A stretch of 64,000 bases of DNA from Synechococcus sp. UW140 (GTDB lineage Bacteria > Cyanobacteriota > Cyanobacteriia > PCC-6307 > Cyanobiaceae), in contig CAMCMT010000007.1 in assembly GCA_945875915.1 (NCBI GenBank), forward strand, positions 17,907 through 81,906. Direction: 5' to 3'. The notes under the pieces are model-generated. The model was not told the origin of the DNA. It ran no database searches and saw only the letters and a list, made by a program, of their open reading frames with translations. This document shows, piece after piece, positions 1-8,452 of the stretch. The position numbers and the translations under genes were made by a program. Position 1 is the first letter of the stretch, and the number at the start of each line of letters is the position of its first letter.

Positions 1-464
1 GCTTCAGCACCGCGGCCGGGCGGCGGCGTGAGGGCAGGGAAACCAAAGCGCTGGCGGATCTTGAGCACCTGCTCCATGGTCTGGCGGCGGTCCTGTTTCC
101 AGCTGGTGCGCTCTAGCTGCTGGCAGGCCTGGATCGCCGCCAGGGTGGTGGCCTGCTCATAGCACTGGCCAAAGCGCTTCAGGTCGACAAGGCGCTTCTC
201 AAACAGCTGGCGCTGCATGTCTTGACGGGCCTGGATATAGGCCTTGCGCTTGGCCAGGCTGAGCTTGGCCATGGCGGCCGCCTCCCTCTTGAGCATGGCT
301 TCACGGGCCTCTTTGGAGGGTCCCTGGGGCGGATTGGGACGCTCGCTCCGGCCCTGGTCATCGCCCGGGGGTGGTCCGCTGGTTTGGGCGATCACCGCCA
401 GGGGGGAGCTTAGTAGGGCCACGAGCGCCAAGGGCAGGGCCCGCAGGGAGGAACGGAGGGCCAT
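1..464 (-). CDS. Secreted protein of unknown function (3' end outside window)
   Basis: Reading the minus strand from the ATG at 464 gives an uninterrupted frame to the window edge (about 154 residues). It begins with a typical signal peptide: a short basic start, a hydrophobic stretch rich in Leu/Ala/Val, and a likely cleavage site near residue 26 (VIAQ). The mature part opens with a Pro/Gly/Asp-rich linker and continues as a Lys/Arg/Gln-rich, probably helical segment with two Cys (about residues 103 and 115) that could form a disulfide. I recognise no family. It is probably periplasmic or exported. The neighbour at 597-1364, on the same strand and also with a signal peptide, is separated by 132 bp and may be co-transcribed. 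Confidence 0.6.
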   Translation of the reverse strand, partial: MALRSSLRALPLALVALLSSPLAVIAQTSGPPPGDDQGRSERPNPPQGPSKEAREAMLKREAAAMAKLSLAKRKAYIQARQDMQRQLFEKRLVDLKRFGQCYEQATTLAAIQACQQLERTSWKQDRRQTMEQVLKIRQRFGFPALTPPPGRGAE

Positions 465-596
465 ATGGGGATCTTGCGGCGGATAGGGACTGGCCCATCC
501 TGACCACGATGGGGACTCCAGATGTGACTGGGCCGCCCCCAAGCTGTGACGGAATCGGACTGCGCCAGGCCAGCGGTGGCGGCTGCAGAAACCGGC

Positions 597-1364
597 TTAG
601 GGAGCCAGGGCTGCCTTGTCTGCCACCACCCGCACCCGCTTCGTGGCGGTAACGATGCCATCGGGATGGACCAGCAGCACCGCCCAGGTTTGGGAGCCGG
701 GATCCCTGGGGGCCTGCACCGTCTTGAAGATGCCACCGCCGCCGAGGGCCTCAAGCTGGAGCTCGGGCATGGCGGACTGGAGCAGCTGGCTTGGGGCCAC
801 CGCCGCCACCGCTCCGGCTAGAACCGCCCCATCAAGGGGCTCATCCACGACCACATCGAGGTCGTAACGCTGGCCAGTGAGCACCGCATCGGGCAGCACC
901 AGGGTTACGGCCAGATCCTTGGAGCCGCTGCGCACCAGGGAGCTTTCGCGAATCACGTCCTGGCCGTTGAAGCGATCGCCATGGCTGTGCAGCGCCACCC
1001 GTTCATTGGCGACCATGCGATAGCGGGTTGGGCCCTCCTGGCGGCTGCCGCTCACGCTGATCTCCAGGGTGGGCCTGCCGTCGTTCAGGGGGGTGCCAGG
1101 GGCCACCTGCCAGCGCAGATCGGGAAAGCGCTCCCGCAGGGCGGCGCGGCGAGCCTCGAGCTCGGCTGGGGCGAAACCAGGGCCGGGCTCAAACACCGCG
1201 GCCAAGCTGGTCGGCGCTGGGTCGTTGAGGGCGGCCTCAAGGGCCGCCGGGGAAGGGGCCGCCGGGGAAGGGGCCACCGGGGAGGGGGCCGCCCCCAGGG
1301 GTGCACCCACCAGCAGGCAAGCCAGCGCCATTAAGGCGGGCAGGAGCGGGCGGAGCGGAACCAT
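597..1364 (-). CDS. Secreted protein of unknown function with a Pro-Ala-Ser repeat
   Basis: A 255-residue protein from the ATG at 1364; a TTG two codons upstream is also in frame. Residues 1-26 form a signal peptide ending in a GAPLGAAPS-like site. An Ala-Pro-Ser-Pro repeat follows, encoded by the 15-bp DNA repeat at 1243-1287. The rest is beta-rich, with many alternating hydrophobic residues and a Gly-rich stretch near the C terminus, compatible with an exported beta-sandwich. No catalytic motif or named domain is recognised. It is divergent from murG with about 65 bp between the start codons. Confidence 0.6.
   Translation of the reverse strand: MVPLRPLLPALMALACLLVGAPLGAAPSPVAPSPAAPSPAALEAALNDPAPTSLAAVFEPGPGFAPAELEARRAALRERFPDLRWQVAPGTPLNDGRPTLEISVSGSRQEGPTRYRMVANERVALHSHGDRFNGQDVIRESSLVRSGSKDLAVTLVLPDAVLTGQRYDLDVVVDEPLDGAVLAGAVAAVAPSQLLQSAMPELQLEALGGGGIFKTVQAPRDPGSQTWAVLLVHPDGIVTATKRVRVVADKAALAP
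1243..1287. repeat. Three 15-bp tandem repeats in a secreted-protein gene
   Basis: Three in-phase copies of a GC-rich 15-bp unit (GCCGCCGGGGAAGGG and variants) lie in the 5' part of the minus-strand gene at 597-1364. They encode an Ala-Pro-Ser-Pro-Ala linker just after the signal peptide. The unit length is a multiple of three, so copy-number change would lengthen or shorten the linker without breaking the frame. Confidence 0.75.
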
Positions 1365-1429
1365 GAACAAGCACCCAGGCCAGCTTTTAAGTTAGGGCCG
1401 CCCGGCTTGGGCGCCAGGCCCTGCTGCAG

Positions 1430-2548
1430 ATGTCCATGACCCGGCTCCTGATCGCCGCCAGCGGAACCGGGGGCCACCTCTTCCCCGCCCTGGCCGTGGC
1501 CGAGGCCCTGCCGCCCGACTGGTCGATCCAGTGGCTCGGGGTGCCGGACCGGCTGGAACGGGAGCTGGTCCCCAGCCGCTTTCCTTTGCACACGATCCGG
1601 GCCGGCGGCCTCCAGGGCCGGGGCCTCAAAAAACTGTGGCAACTGCTGCGCCTGCTGGCCGCCACCGGCACGGTGCGCCGCCTGATTCGCCGCGAAGGGG
1701 TGGATCTGGTGTTCAGCACCGGCGGCTACATCGCCGCCCCGGCGATCCTGGCGGCCCGCTGGTGCGGCATTCCCGTGGTGTTGCACGACTCCAACGCCGT
1801 ACCGGGCCGGGTAACCCGGCTGCTGGGACGCCTCTGCAGCCAGGTGGCCCTGGGCCTGCCCCAGGCCGCTGGCCAGCTGCGGGGCTGCCAGCCGGTCATC
1901 ACCGGTACTCCCGTGCGGCAAGCCTTCCTGGAGCCCGCCCCCCTGCCGGCCTGGGTGCCCGCCGGCAGGGGGCCCCTGCTGCTGGTGATGGGCGGCAGCC
2001 AGGGGGCGGTGGGACTCAACCGCATGGTGCGCCCCCTGCTGCCCCGCTTGCTAGCGGCCGGTTGCCGGGTGGTGCACCTCAGCGGCAGCAACGATGGCGC
2101 GTCGGGCCAGTTCCAGCACCCGGGCTACGTGGATTTGCCCTTCAGCCATGAAGTGGCAGGGCTGCTGCAGCACGTCGACCTGGTGATCAGCCGGGCCGGG
2201 GCCGGCAGCCTCAGCGAACTGGCCATGGCTGGCACCCCGGCGATCCTGGTGCCCTTCCCCGCCGCGGCCGACGGCCACCAGGAGGCCAACGCCGCCGCGG
2301 CCGCTGCGGTGGGGGCGGCGGTGATCGTGTTGCAACACCCCCCGGGCGAACCGGCCCTAGAGCGGGCGATCTGGCGCCTGCTCGGCCCCCGGCTGCGCCA
2401 GGTGGAGGCCGGCGGGGAACCGGCGGACGGGGGGCGCAGCCTCGATCCCCTGCTGGAGCTGCGGCTGGGCATGGGGCGCCTGGCCCAGCGGCACGCCGAC
2501 CGGCACCTGGCCCAGCTGCTGCAAGGGCTGGTCGGGGCCAGGGAGTGA
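1430..2548 (+). CDS. murG: UDP-GlcNAc--lipid I N-acetylglucosaminyltransferase MurG
   Basis: This GT28 glycosyltransferase adds GlcNAc from UDP-GlcNAc to lipid I, giving lipid II on the inner face of the membrane. The N-terminal loop [11 protein letters not shown] (residues 12-22) is the family signature for the acceptor site. The C-terminal Rossmann half carries GGSQGA and the [13 protein letters not shown] and Gly/His/Gln-Glu-Asn region that binds the UDP-sugar. At 372 residues it is slightly longer than the E. coli enzyme (about 355), because of a Gly/Pro-rich stretch near residues 325-340. Two ATG codons (1430 and 1436) are possible starts. It converges on the CobD-like gene. Confidence 0.95.
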   Translation: MSMTRLLIAASGTGGHLFPALAVAEALPPDWSIQWLGVPDRLERELVPSRFPLHTIRAGGLQGRGLKKLWQLLRLLAATGTVRRLIRREGVDLVFSTGGYIAAPAILAARWCGIPVVLHDSNAVPGRVTRLLGRLCSQVALGLPQAAGQLRGCQPVITGTPVRQAFLEPAPLPAWVPAGRGPLLLVMGGSQGAVGLNRMVRPLLPRLLAAGCRVVHLSGSNDGASGQFQHPGYVDLPFSHEVAGLLQHVDLVISRAGAGSLSELAMAGTPAILVPFPAAADGHQEANAAAAAAVGAAVIVLQHPPGEPALERAIWRLLGPRLRQVEAGGEPADGGRSLDPLLELRLGMGRLAQRHADRHLAQLLQGLVGARE

Positions 2549-2569
2549 TCCCAGCCAGGGCACAGGGCC

Positions 2570-3679
2570 CTAGCCCAGTTCCCGCTTCAGGGCCCGCAGC
2601 AGCCGCAGGTTGCCGCGCCGGTCCTGCAGGCCAATGCGCAACCAGCTGGCATCGAGGCCGATAAAGGAGCGGCAATCGCGCAGCAGGATCCGGTGACGCG
2701 TCTCGAGGGCTAGGCGCAGGGGCGCCAGCGACCAGGGCTGCCCTTCCCGCTCACCGCGCACCAGCAGAAAATTGGCCGCCGAGGGCAGGGGCACCAGCCC
2801 AGGCAATGCGGCCAGCCGCTGGCCCAACCAGGGGCCTTCCGATCCCACCCAGGCCTGCACCCGGCGAATCCAGCGACCCTGTTCCAGCGCGATTTCGCCC
2901 ACGGCCCCGGCCAGGCTGTTCACGGGCCAGGGGTCACGCCAGGCGGCCCAGCGGGCCAGGCGCTGGGGAGCGGCCACGGCGTAGCCGAGGCGCAGGCCGG
3001 CGATCGCAAACAACTTGGTGAGGCTGCGGATCACCACCAAATTCGGATGGCGGGCCACCAGGGGAACCAGCGATTGGGCCTCACCGCCGGGCACCACCGA
3101 CAGGAAGGCCTCATCACAGATCACCAGGGCGAAGCGCTCGAGCAGGGGCTCGAGGCTGGCGCGGCTCCAGAGCTGGCCGGTGGGGTTGTGGGGGTTGGTG
3201 ATCCAGAGGGCCCCAGCCCCCAGGCCCTCCTGCCCAGTCCCGCCGGAGCCGGGCGGGAAGGCCTGGGGGCCTGGGCCAGGCCACTGCAACGGCAAGGACC
3301 AGTCGCGCCAGACCCCTCCCCAGCAGGCCAGGGCCCGCTGGTAATCGGCGAAGCCCGGCGCGGGCAGCAGGCTGCAGCCGGCAGCGGCGGCGTCCCGGGC
3401 CGCCCAGGTGAACAATTCAGCGGCGCCATTGCCGGGCAGGAGCTGGTCGGGATCAAGGCCGTGGTGGTGGGCCAGGGCCCGGCGCAGGCTGGTGTGGTCC
3501 CGGTCGGGGTAGGGGCGCAGGGGCGCCGCCAGCAGGGCCGCCCGCAGGGCCAAAGGCGGGCCGAAGGGCACCAGGGAGGCGCTGGCGTCAAGGATCTGGC
3601 CGGGCCGGCAGCCGAGTCGCTCGGCCGCCTGGGCCAGGTTGCCGCCATGGCGGGCGGGCTCGCCCGCGGATCCCGTCAT
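2570..3679 (-). CDS. cobD: PLP-dependent CobD-like threonine-phosphate decarboxylase / class II aminotransferase
   Basis: A fold-type I PLP enzyme of 369 residues from the ATG at 3679. The N-terminal HGGN (residues 11-14), followed by a Leu-Asp-Ala-Ser segment, is typical of the CobD/CobC branch. TNPHNPTG, the cofactor-binding Asp of CDEAF (about D189) and the Schiff-base Lys in SLTKLF (about K222) are all present. CobD makes (R)-1-amino-2-propanol phosphate for the cobamide nucleotide loop, which fits cyanobacteria that make pseudocobalamin. A histidinol-phosphate aminotransferase role is the main alternative; HGGN favours CobD. There is no other cobamide gene nearby and no cobalamin riboswitch was seen upstream. 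Confidence 0.75.
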   Translation of the reverse strand: MTGSAGEPARHGGNLAQAAERLGCRPGQILDASASLVPFGPPLALRAALLAAPLRPYPDRDHTSLRRALAHHHGLDPDQLLPGNGAAELFTWAARDAAAAGCSLLPAPGFADYQRALACWGGVWRDWSLPLQWPGPGPQAFPPGSGGTGQEGLGAGALWITNPHNPTGQLWSRASLEPLLERFALVICDEAFLSVVPGGEAQSLVPLVARHPNLVVIRSLTKLFAIAGLRLGYAVAAPQRLARWAAWRDPWPVNSLAGAVGEIALEQGRWIRRVQAWVGSEGPWLGQRLAALPGLVPLPSAANFLLVRGEREGQPWSLAPLRLALETRHRILLRDCRSFIGLDASWLRIGLQDRRGNLRLLRALKRELG

Positions 3680-3757
3680 TGGCGCCAATGGGTGAGCGGC
3701 CTAGGCAAGGGGCTTGAACGCAGGACTTGCCTAGCCTGGACCGGATTGCGCCCGAGC

Positions 3758-4666
3758 ATGGGTTCCCTCCACCAGGTCCTCACCCAGATCAACGGCGTCC
3801 TGCTTGGTAAACACAACCAGGTGAGACTGGCGGTGACTTGCCTAGTGGCGGGCGGCCACCTGCTGATCGAGGACTTCCCAGGCGTCGGTAAAACCACCCT
3901 GGCCGAGGCCCTGGCCCGCAGTTTCGGCCTCGCCTTTCGCCGCGTCCACTTCACCAGCGACCTGCTGCCCGCCGACCTCAGCGGCCTGCGCCTGTTCGAC
4001 CAACAGCTGGGCCAGTTCCGCTTCGAGCCCGGGCCCCTATTCAGCCAGGTGTTATTGGCCGATGAGATCAACCGGGCCAGCCCCCGCTGCCAGAGCGCCC
4101 TGCTCGAAGCGATGGCCGCCGGCCGGGTCAGCGTCGATGGCACCAGCCACGAGCTGCCCAAGCCCTTCTGCGTGATCGCCACCCAGAACGGCCTCGACCA
4201 GGCCGGCACCTCGCCCCTGCCCGAATCCCAGCTAGACCGCTTTGCCATGCGCCTCAGCCTCGGCTTCCCGCCCCGCCAGGCCGAAGCGGCCCTGCTGGCC
4301 GGAAAGGCCACAGCCCTAGACGGCCTCGCGGCCGTGATCGCAGCCGAGGAGCTGGTGGAACTGCAGCAGCAGGCCAGCCGGGTGGCCTGCGAGCCGCCCC
4401 TGCTCGACTACGTGCTCGACCTGCTGGCCGCCAGCCGCCAGGGGGGCCTCGCTACCGGCACACCCCTCTCGCCCCGGGCAGGCTGTGGCCTGGTCGCCGC
4501 AGCCCAGGCCTGGGCCCTACTCGAGGAGCGCAGCTACGTGGTTCCAGCCGATGTCCAGGCGGTGTTCGCGGCGGTGGCGGAACACCGGCTCGATGGCGGC
4601 AGGCCGGCCCAGGATCCGGGGGGCTACAGCCGCCAACTGCTCGCCGCCGTGGAAGCGATCCGTTGA
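3758..4666 (+). CDS. MoxR-family AAA+ ATPase
   Basis: A 302-residue AAA+ ATPase. The Walker A motif is GVGKTT (residues 42-47), Walker B ends in ADEIN (about 101-105), and sensor 1 is the IATQN segment. The C-terminal lid matches AAA_3/AAA_lid_2. MoxR ATPases act as chaperones that activate or insert partners, usually encoded next door as DUF58 and transglutaminase proteins, as here. The frame is open about 700 bp further upstream, but that part overlaps the CobD-like gene antisense and has no domain, so the ATG at 3758 (reading GSLHQVL) is chosen. The stop overlaps the TTG start of the DUF58 gene. Confidence 0.9.
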   Translation: MGSLHQVLTQINGVLLGKHNQVRLAVTCLVAGGHLLIEDFPGVGKTTLAEALARSFGLAFRRVHFTSDLLPADLSGLRLFDQQLGQFRFEPGPLFSQVLLADEINRASPRCQSALLEAMAAGRVSVDGTSHELPKPFCVIATQNGLDQAGTSPLPESQLDRFAMRLSLGFPPRQAEAALLAGKATALDGLAAVIAAEELVELQQQASRVACEPPLLDYVLDLLAASRQGGLATGTPLSPRAGCGLVAAAQAWALLEERSYVVPADVQAVFAAVAEHRLDGGRPAQDPGGYSRQLLAAVEAIR

Positions 4667-5652
4667 ATGGCCAGCGCCCTGGCCCCCCTAGGCCCGCCCC
4701 TGAACCCTTGAGGGAGCCGTTTCCAGACCGCCTGATCCGGCGGCACGGCGGCGCCAGCCACCGGCTCGGCCTGCGGACGCTTTACATCCTGCCGAGCGGC
4801 TTTGGCTGGCTCTGGCTCCTGAGTTGCGGCGTGCTGTTCATCCTGGGGGTCCAGGGCAGCAGCCACGGGGCCTTGCTGCTGGCCTACCTGGGCCTGGGCC
4901 TGTTCCTGCTGGCGCCCTACCTCACCCAGTTCAACCTGCAGGGACTCGAACTGCGCTGTGGCAGTCCCGCGCCAGGCTTTGCCGGTGAGGTGCTCCCCTA
5001 TCCAGTGCATGCCATCAGCCGCGACCAACGGCTGGCTTTAGGCGCCCGCTTCCGCCGCTGCGAGGGCGACCTGGCCTGGAACGGCAGCCTGGAGCCGGGC
5101 CAGCAGTGGCTGGCCGTGCCCTGGCGCCCCAGCCAGCGGGGCCTGCAAACCCCCGGGCGCCTGCGGCTGCAATCCAGCGCCCCATTGGGATTATTCGTGT
5201 GCTGGACCCTCTGGGATCCGCCGGCTCCCCAGCTCGTTTACCCAGCCCGGCGGCCCGGGCCCGTGCTGGAGCTGGATCGGCCCCAACCCCGGGAGCGGCA
5301 CCAGGCCGAAAGCGGCCCAGACGCCCAGGCCGGCGGCAGCGACCATTGGCGCGAACTGACCCCCCACCGGCCCGAGGAGGGGCTCGCCCGCCTGGCCTGG
5401 AAGCAACTGGCCCGCAGCGGCGAGCGCTACGCCAAACGCTTCGCCGATCCCCAGCCCCGCCCCCACCTGCTGGCGCCAGACCCCGCCGTACCCCGGGAGC
5501 GGGCCCTGGAACATCTGAGCGCCCGCATCTGGCAGCTGGCGGCCAGCGGTGAGAGCTACGGCTTGGTGCTCGGCAACCAGACGGTTCCCGCCGGCGCCGG
5601 ATCGGCCCAGCTAGAGCGCTGCCTGGCGGCCCTGGCCCTGGCACCGCCGTGA
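4663..5652 (+). CDS. DUF58 domain membrane protein
   Basis: A protein of about 329 residues starting at a TTG that overlaps the MoxR stop, which implies translational coupling. Two hydrophobic segments (about residues 44-90) form the short membrane hairpin usual for DUF58 proteins. The C-terminal cytoplasmic part carries the DUF58 region around HWRELTPHRPEEGLARLAWKQ-like residues (about 227-250). DUF58 proteins partner MoxR ATPases and transglutaminases in cell-envelope systems; the exact function is unknown. Its stop also overlaps the next start, so the three genes form one operon. Confidence 0.85.
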   Translation: MNGQRPGPPRPAPEPLREPFPDRLIRRHGGASHRLGLRTLYILPSGFGWLWLLSCGVLFILGVQGSSHGALLLAYLGLGLFLLAPYLTQFNLQGLELRCGSPAPGFAGEVLPYPVHAISRDQRLALGARFRRCEGDLAWNGSLEPGQQWLAVPWRPSQRGLQTPGRLRLQSSAPLGLFVCWTLWDPPAPQLVYPARRPGPVLELDRPQPRERHQAESGPDAQAGGSDHWRELTPHRPEEGLARLAWKQLARSGERYAKRFADPQPRPHLLAPDPAVPRERALEHLSARIWQLAASGESYGLVLGNQTVPAGAGSAQLERCLAALALAPP

Positions 5653-7505
5653 TCGAACCCCTCGCCCGCCGCCTACAGATCCTCAGCCTCAGCCTGCTGG
5701 CTCTGCAATTGCTGGGCAGCGATTGGGCCAGCCCGCTCTGCTGGGGCAGCCTCACCTTGGTGGTGATGGCCAGCCTCAAGGTGCGCAATGCCCGCCTCCA
5801 GGCCGACCTGCGCCGGGCCGCCCTGGCCCAATTGATTGCCCTTGGGGTTCTAGCGGGTCTGAACCCCAACCTGGGGCCGGGCCTGGTGCAGGCCGCCACG
5901 GGCCTGGTGCTGGTCGCCGCCCTGCTGGCCCAGGAAAGCGGCGGCGGCGGCAACCTGCACCAGATCCTCAACCGCAGTGTGCAGCTGCTGGTGGTCTGCC
6001 TGCCCCTGTTGGTGCTGCTGTTTCTGTTCGTACCGCGCCTAGGGCCCCTCTGGCCCCAGGCCGAGCTGGGGCGGGGCCGAACCGGCCTCTCAGAGCAACT
6101 CGATCCGGGCGCGATTGCCCAACTGGCCTTGGACCCCTCGCCAGCCCTCCGGATCAGCCCAGCCCAGGAGCAGGACCTGCCCCCAGCCGACCAGCGCTAC
6201 TGGCGTGTACGCGTGCTCGATCGCTTCGATGGCCAGCGCTGGCGCGCCGCCCCAGCCCAGGGCCCGGCCCAAGCCTGGGCGCCGCCCGCACCAGCCCAAC
6301 CGGGCTCAGCCCAGCAACTCTGGCTGGTAGAACCCTCGCCCCTCAGCGCCCTGCCCTGGGGCGGCAGCGGCGTGCCCCTCAACCCCCAAATCACCAGCAC
6401 CGCGAAGGGCGAGCTGCTGGGTCCCTGGCAGACCAGGGAGCGCCGCAGCTACGGGCTGACCGCCAGCAACCAGCCCCCCGCCTGGCAACGGCAGCTCCCC
6501 GCTCGCTCCGACCTGGACTTCGCCGCCGGCAGCAACCCCAAGCTGGAGGCCCTGGCCGATGGCTGGCGCCAACAGCTCGCGCCGGCCCAGCGGCTGGCCG
6601 CGGCCCAGGCCCTATTCCAGGGGCAGCCCTTCCGCTACACGCTCCAACCCCCGCCCCTGGGCGACGTGGCCCCCCTGGATCAATTTCTGTTTGCCAGCCG
6701 GGCCGGCTTCTGCGAGCACTTCGCCAGCGCCTTCTCAGCGCTGATGCGGGCGGCCGCAGTGCCGGCCCGGGTGGTGGTGGGCTATCAGGGGGGCAGCTGG
6801 GTGCCGGCCAACCTCTGGGGACGCGGCTACCTGGAAGTGCTCCAGCAGGACGCCCATGCCTGGAGTGAGGTGTGGCTGGCCGATCAGGGCTGGGTGCGCA
6901 TCGATCCCACCGCCTGGGTGGCCCCGGCCCGCATCCAAGCCGGACTGCGCTCGGGCCTGGCGGGCCAGTGGGCCGACCTGGGCCTACTGAGCCAAGGCCT
7001 GCCCTGGCTACGGCCCCTGACCCGCGGCTGGACCAACCTCGACCTGGCCTGGAGCCAGCTGCTCAATTATGACCAAAGCGGCCAGGACGCACTGATGGGC
7101 CGCTGGCTGGGGCCGTTCCGCAGCTGGCAGGGGCTGGTGCTGGTGCTGGGCCTGGCCCTGGCCCTGGCCTTGGCCGTTTGGATCCTGGGCCTGTTGGGCC
7201 CAACCCCCCGCCAGGAGCAGCAGCGGCGCCGGCTCGATCGCAGCCTCAGCCGCCTGGCCCCCTTCAACCTGGTGCCCCAGCCGGGAGAAAGCTTGCCGAC
7301 CTTCTGCCAGCGGGCCGCGGCCCAGCTGCCCGAGCTGGCTAGGGGCCTAGAGCACCTGCAAAGCAGTTATGAGCGGTTGCGCTTCGCCCCCCGGGGCCGG
7401 GAGCGCGCCAGGGCTCTTGAGCTGGCCCGGAGCCTGGGGGCAGCGGATCGCGAGCTGGCTGCCGCCGCCAGACGGCTAGGGCGCCGGCCGGTAGAACGGT
7501 CGTAA
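5649..7505 (+). CDS. TgpA-type membrane transglutaminase-like protein
   Basis: A 618-residue protein from a GTG at 5649, overlapping the upstream stop by 4 bp. Several N-terminal membrane helices (about residues 8-130, DUF3488-type) precede an extracytoplasmic transglutaminase core. The Cys-His-Asp triad is visible: C355 in AGFCEHFAS, H403 in DAHAWSEVW and D419 in WVRIDPT. A last membrane helix lies near residues 490-520, followed by a cytoplasmic DUF4129-like tail. The arrangement matches P. aeruginosa TgpA. It probably acts as a peptidase or crosslinker of envelope proteins under control of the MoxR/DUF58 pair. Confidence 0.9.
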   Translation: MIEPLARRLQILSLSLLALQLLGSDWASPLCWGSLTLVVMASLKVRNARLQADLRRAALAQLIALGVLAGLNPNLGPGLVQAATGLVLVAALLAQESGGGGNLHQILNRSVQLLVVCLPLLVLLFLFVPRLGPLWPQAELGRGRTGLSEQLDPGAIAQLALDPSPALRISPAQEQDLPPADQRYWRVRVLDRFDGQRWRAAPAQGPAQAWAPPAPAQPGSAQQLWLVEPSPLSALPWGGSGVPLNPQITSTAKGELLGPWQTRERRSYGLTASNQPPAWQRQLPARSDLDFAAGSNPKLEALADGWRQQLAPAQRLAAAQALFQGQPFRYTLQPPPLGDVAPLDQFLFASRAGFCEHFASAFSALMRAAAVPARVVVGYQGGSWVPANLWGRGYLEVLQQDAHAWSEVWLADQGWVRIDPTAWVAPARIQAGLRSGLAGQWADLGLLSQGLPWLRPLTRGWTNLDLAWSQLLNYDQSGQDALMGRWLGPFRSWQGLVLVLGLALALALAVWILGLLGPTPRQEQQRRRLDRSLSRLAPFNLVPQPGESLPTFCQRAAAQLPELARGLEHLQSSYERLRFAPRGRERARALELARSLGAADRELAAAARRLGRRPVERS

Positions 7506-7519
7506 TCGCTGGAGCCCCC

Positions 7520-8359
7520 ATGTCGCTGCCGCGCCTGCTGCCCCAGCCGACCGGCCTACGCCAAGGCGCCCTGACCCTAGCTGCCCTGCTGGGGCTGGCT
7601 GCCCTAGCTGGTGCCCCAGCCTCGGCCGCCGATCCAGCCCAGGTGCTGCGCCTGCTCGATCGCCGCGGCTGCCCCGGCTGCGCCCTCGAGGATGCCGACC
7701 TGGTCCATGCCGACCTCAAGGGCGCCAACCTGCGCCAGGCCAAGCTGCAGCGGGCCAACCTCAGTGGCTCCCAACTTGATGGCGCCAACCTCACGGGCGC
7801 CGACCTGAGCTTCACCAGCCTGGCCGGAGCTTCCCTGCGCGGCGCCGACCTGCGCGGCGCCCTGCTGCTGGGCACGGACCTGCGCGAGGCCAACCTGGCC
7901 GGCGCCCTGCTCGATCGCCAGGGCCTGGCCCAGAGCCACTGGCAGCAGGCCCGGGGCCTGGAGCTGGGCCTGCTCGGCTATGGGGCCCTGCATAACGCCG
8001 GTGTGGCCGAGGCCAACCAGGGCCGCTATCCCCAGGCCGAACAGTTCTTCGGCGAAGCGATCCGCCAATTACCCGCTGCGGCGATCAGCTGGATCGCCCG
8101 CGGCATCGCCCGCACGGAACAGGGCAAAACCACCCTGGCCGCCCAGGATTTTGGCTACGCCAGTGTTCTTTATGAGCGCATGGGCGATCTAATCGAGGCC
8201 GCGGAGCTCAAAAAGGCGTCGGAGCTGCTACTAGAAGATCCCAAAGCCCCCAAAAAATCAGGTAACGGCATCGGCTCCCAACTGATGGGTGGGGCGATGG
8301 CCGCCTTCCAGTTCCTGGCGCCCCTGGCCGCCAAGGCCCTTGCGCCGCTGGGGATCTGA
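7520..8359 (+). CDS. Secreted pentapeptide-repeat and TPR protein
   Basis: A 279-residue protein. A signal peptide (residues 1-36, ending ASAAD) is followed by a Cys-x-x-Cys segment (RGCPGC). About 13 pentapeptide repeats of the A(D/N)Lxx type follow, from about residue 57 to 130, and should form a right-handed quadrilateral beta-helix. A C-terminal part (about 150-230) has the helical pattern of a TPR pair, including NQGRYPQAEQFF. The tail is hydrophobic and rich in Ala/Leu. This secreted pentapeptide+TPR layout is common in cyanobacteria but its function is unknown. It follows the transglutaminase gene by 14 bp and is probably in the same transcript. Confidence 0.8.
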   Translation: MSLPRLLPQPTGLRQGALTLAALLGLAALAGAPASAADPAQVLRLLDRRGCPGCALEDADLVHADLKGANLRQAKLQRANLSGSQLDGANLTGADLSFTSLAGASLRGADLRGALLLGTDLREANLAGALLDRQGLAQSHWQQARGLELGLLGYGALHNAGVAEANQGRYPQAEQFFGEAIRQLPAAAISWIARGIARTEQGKTTLAAQDFGYASVLYERMGDLIEAAELKKASELLLEDPKAPKKSGNGIGSQLMGGAMAAFQFLAPLAAKALAPLGI

Positions 8360-8452
8360 GCCAGGCCCCACCAGACCCCCAGACCGAAGCAGTACCCAAG
8401 ATTCCAGCGGTAAGGCCCGGTGCGAAGACTTACGCCACCAATTTAACGAGGA

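Noticed and set aside
3047..3757. Upstream extension of the MoxR frame
   Set aside because: It lies antisense to the CobD-like gene, is Gly/Ala/Gln-rich and has no homology-like pattern; the ATG at 3758 gives a normal-length MoxR.
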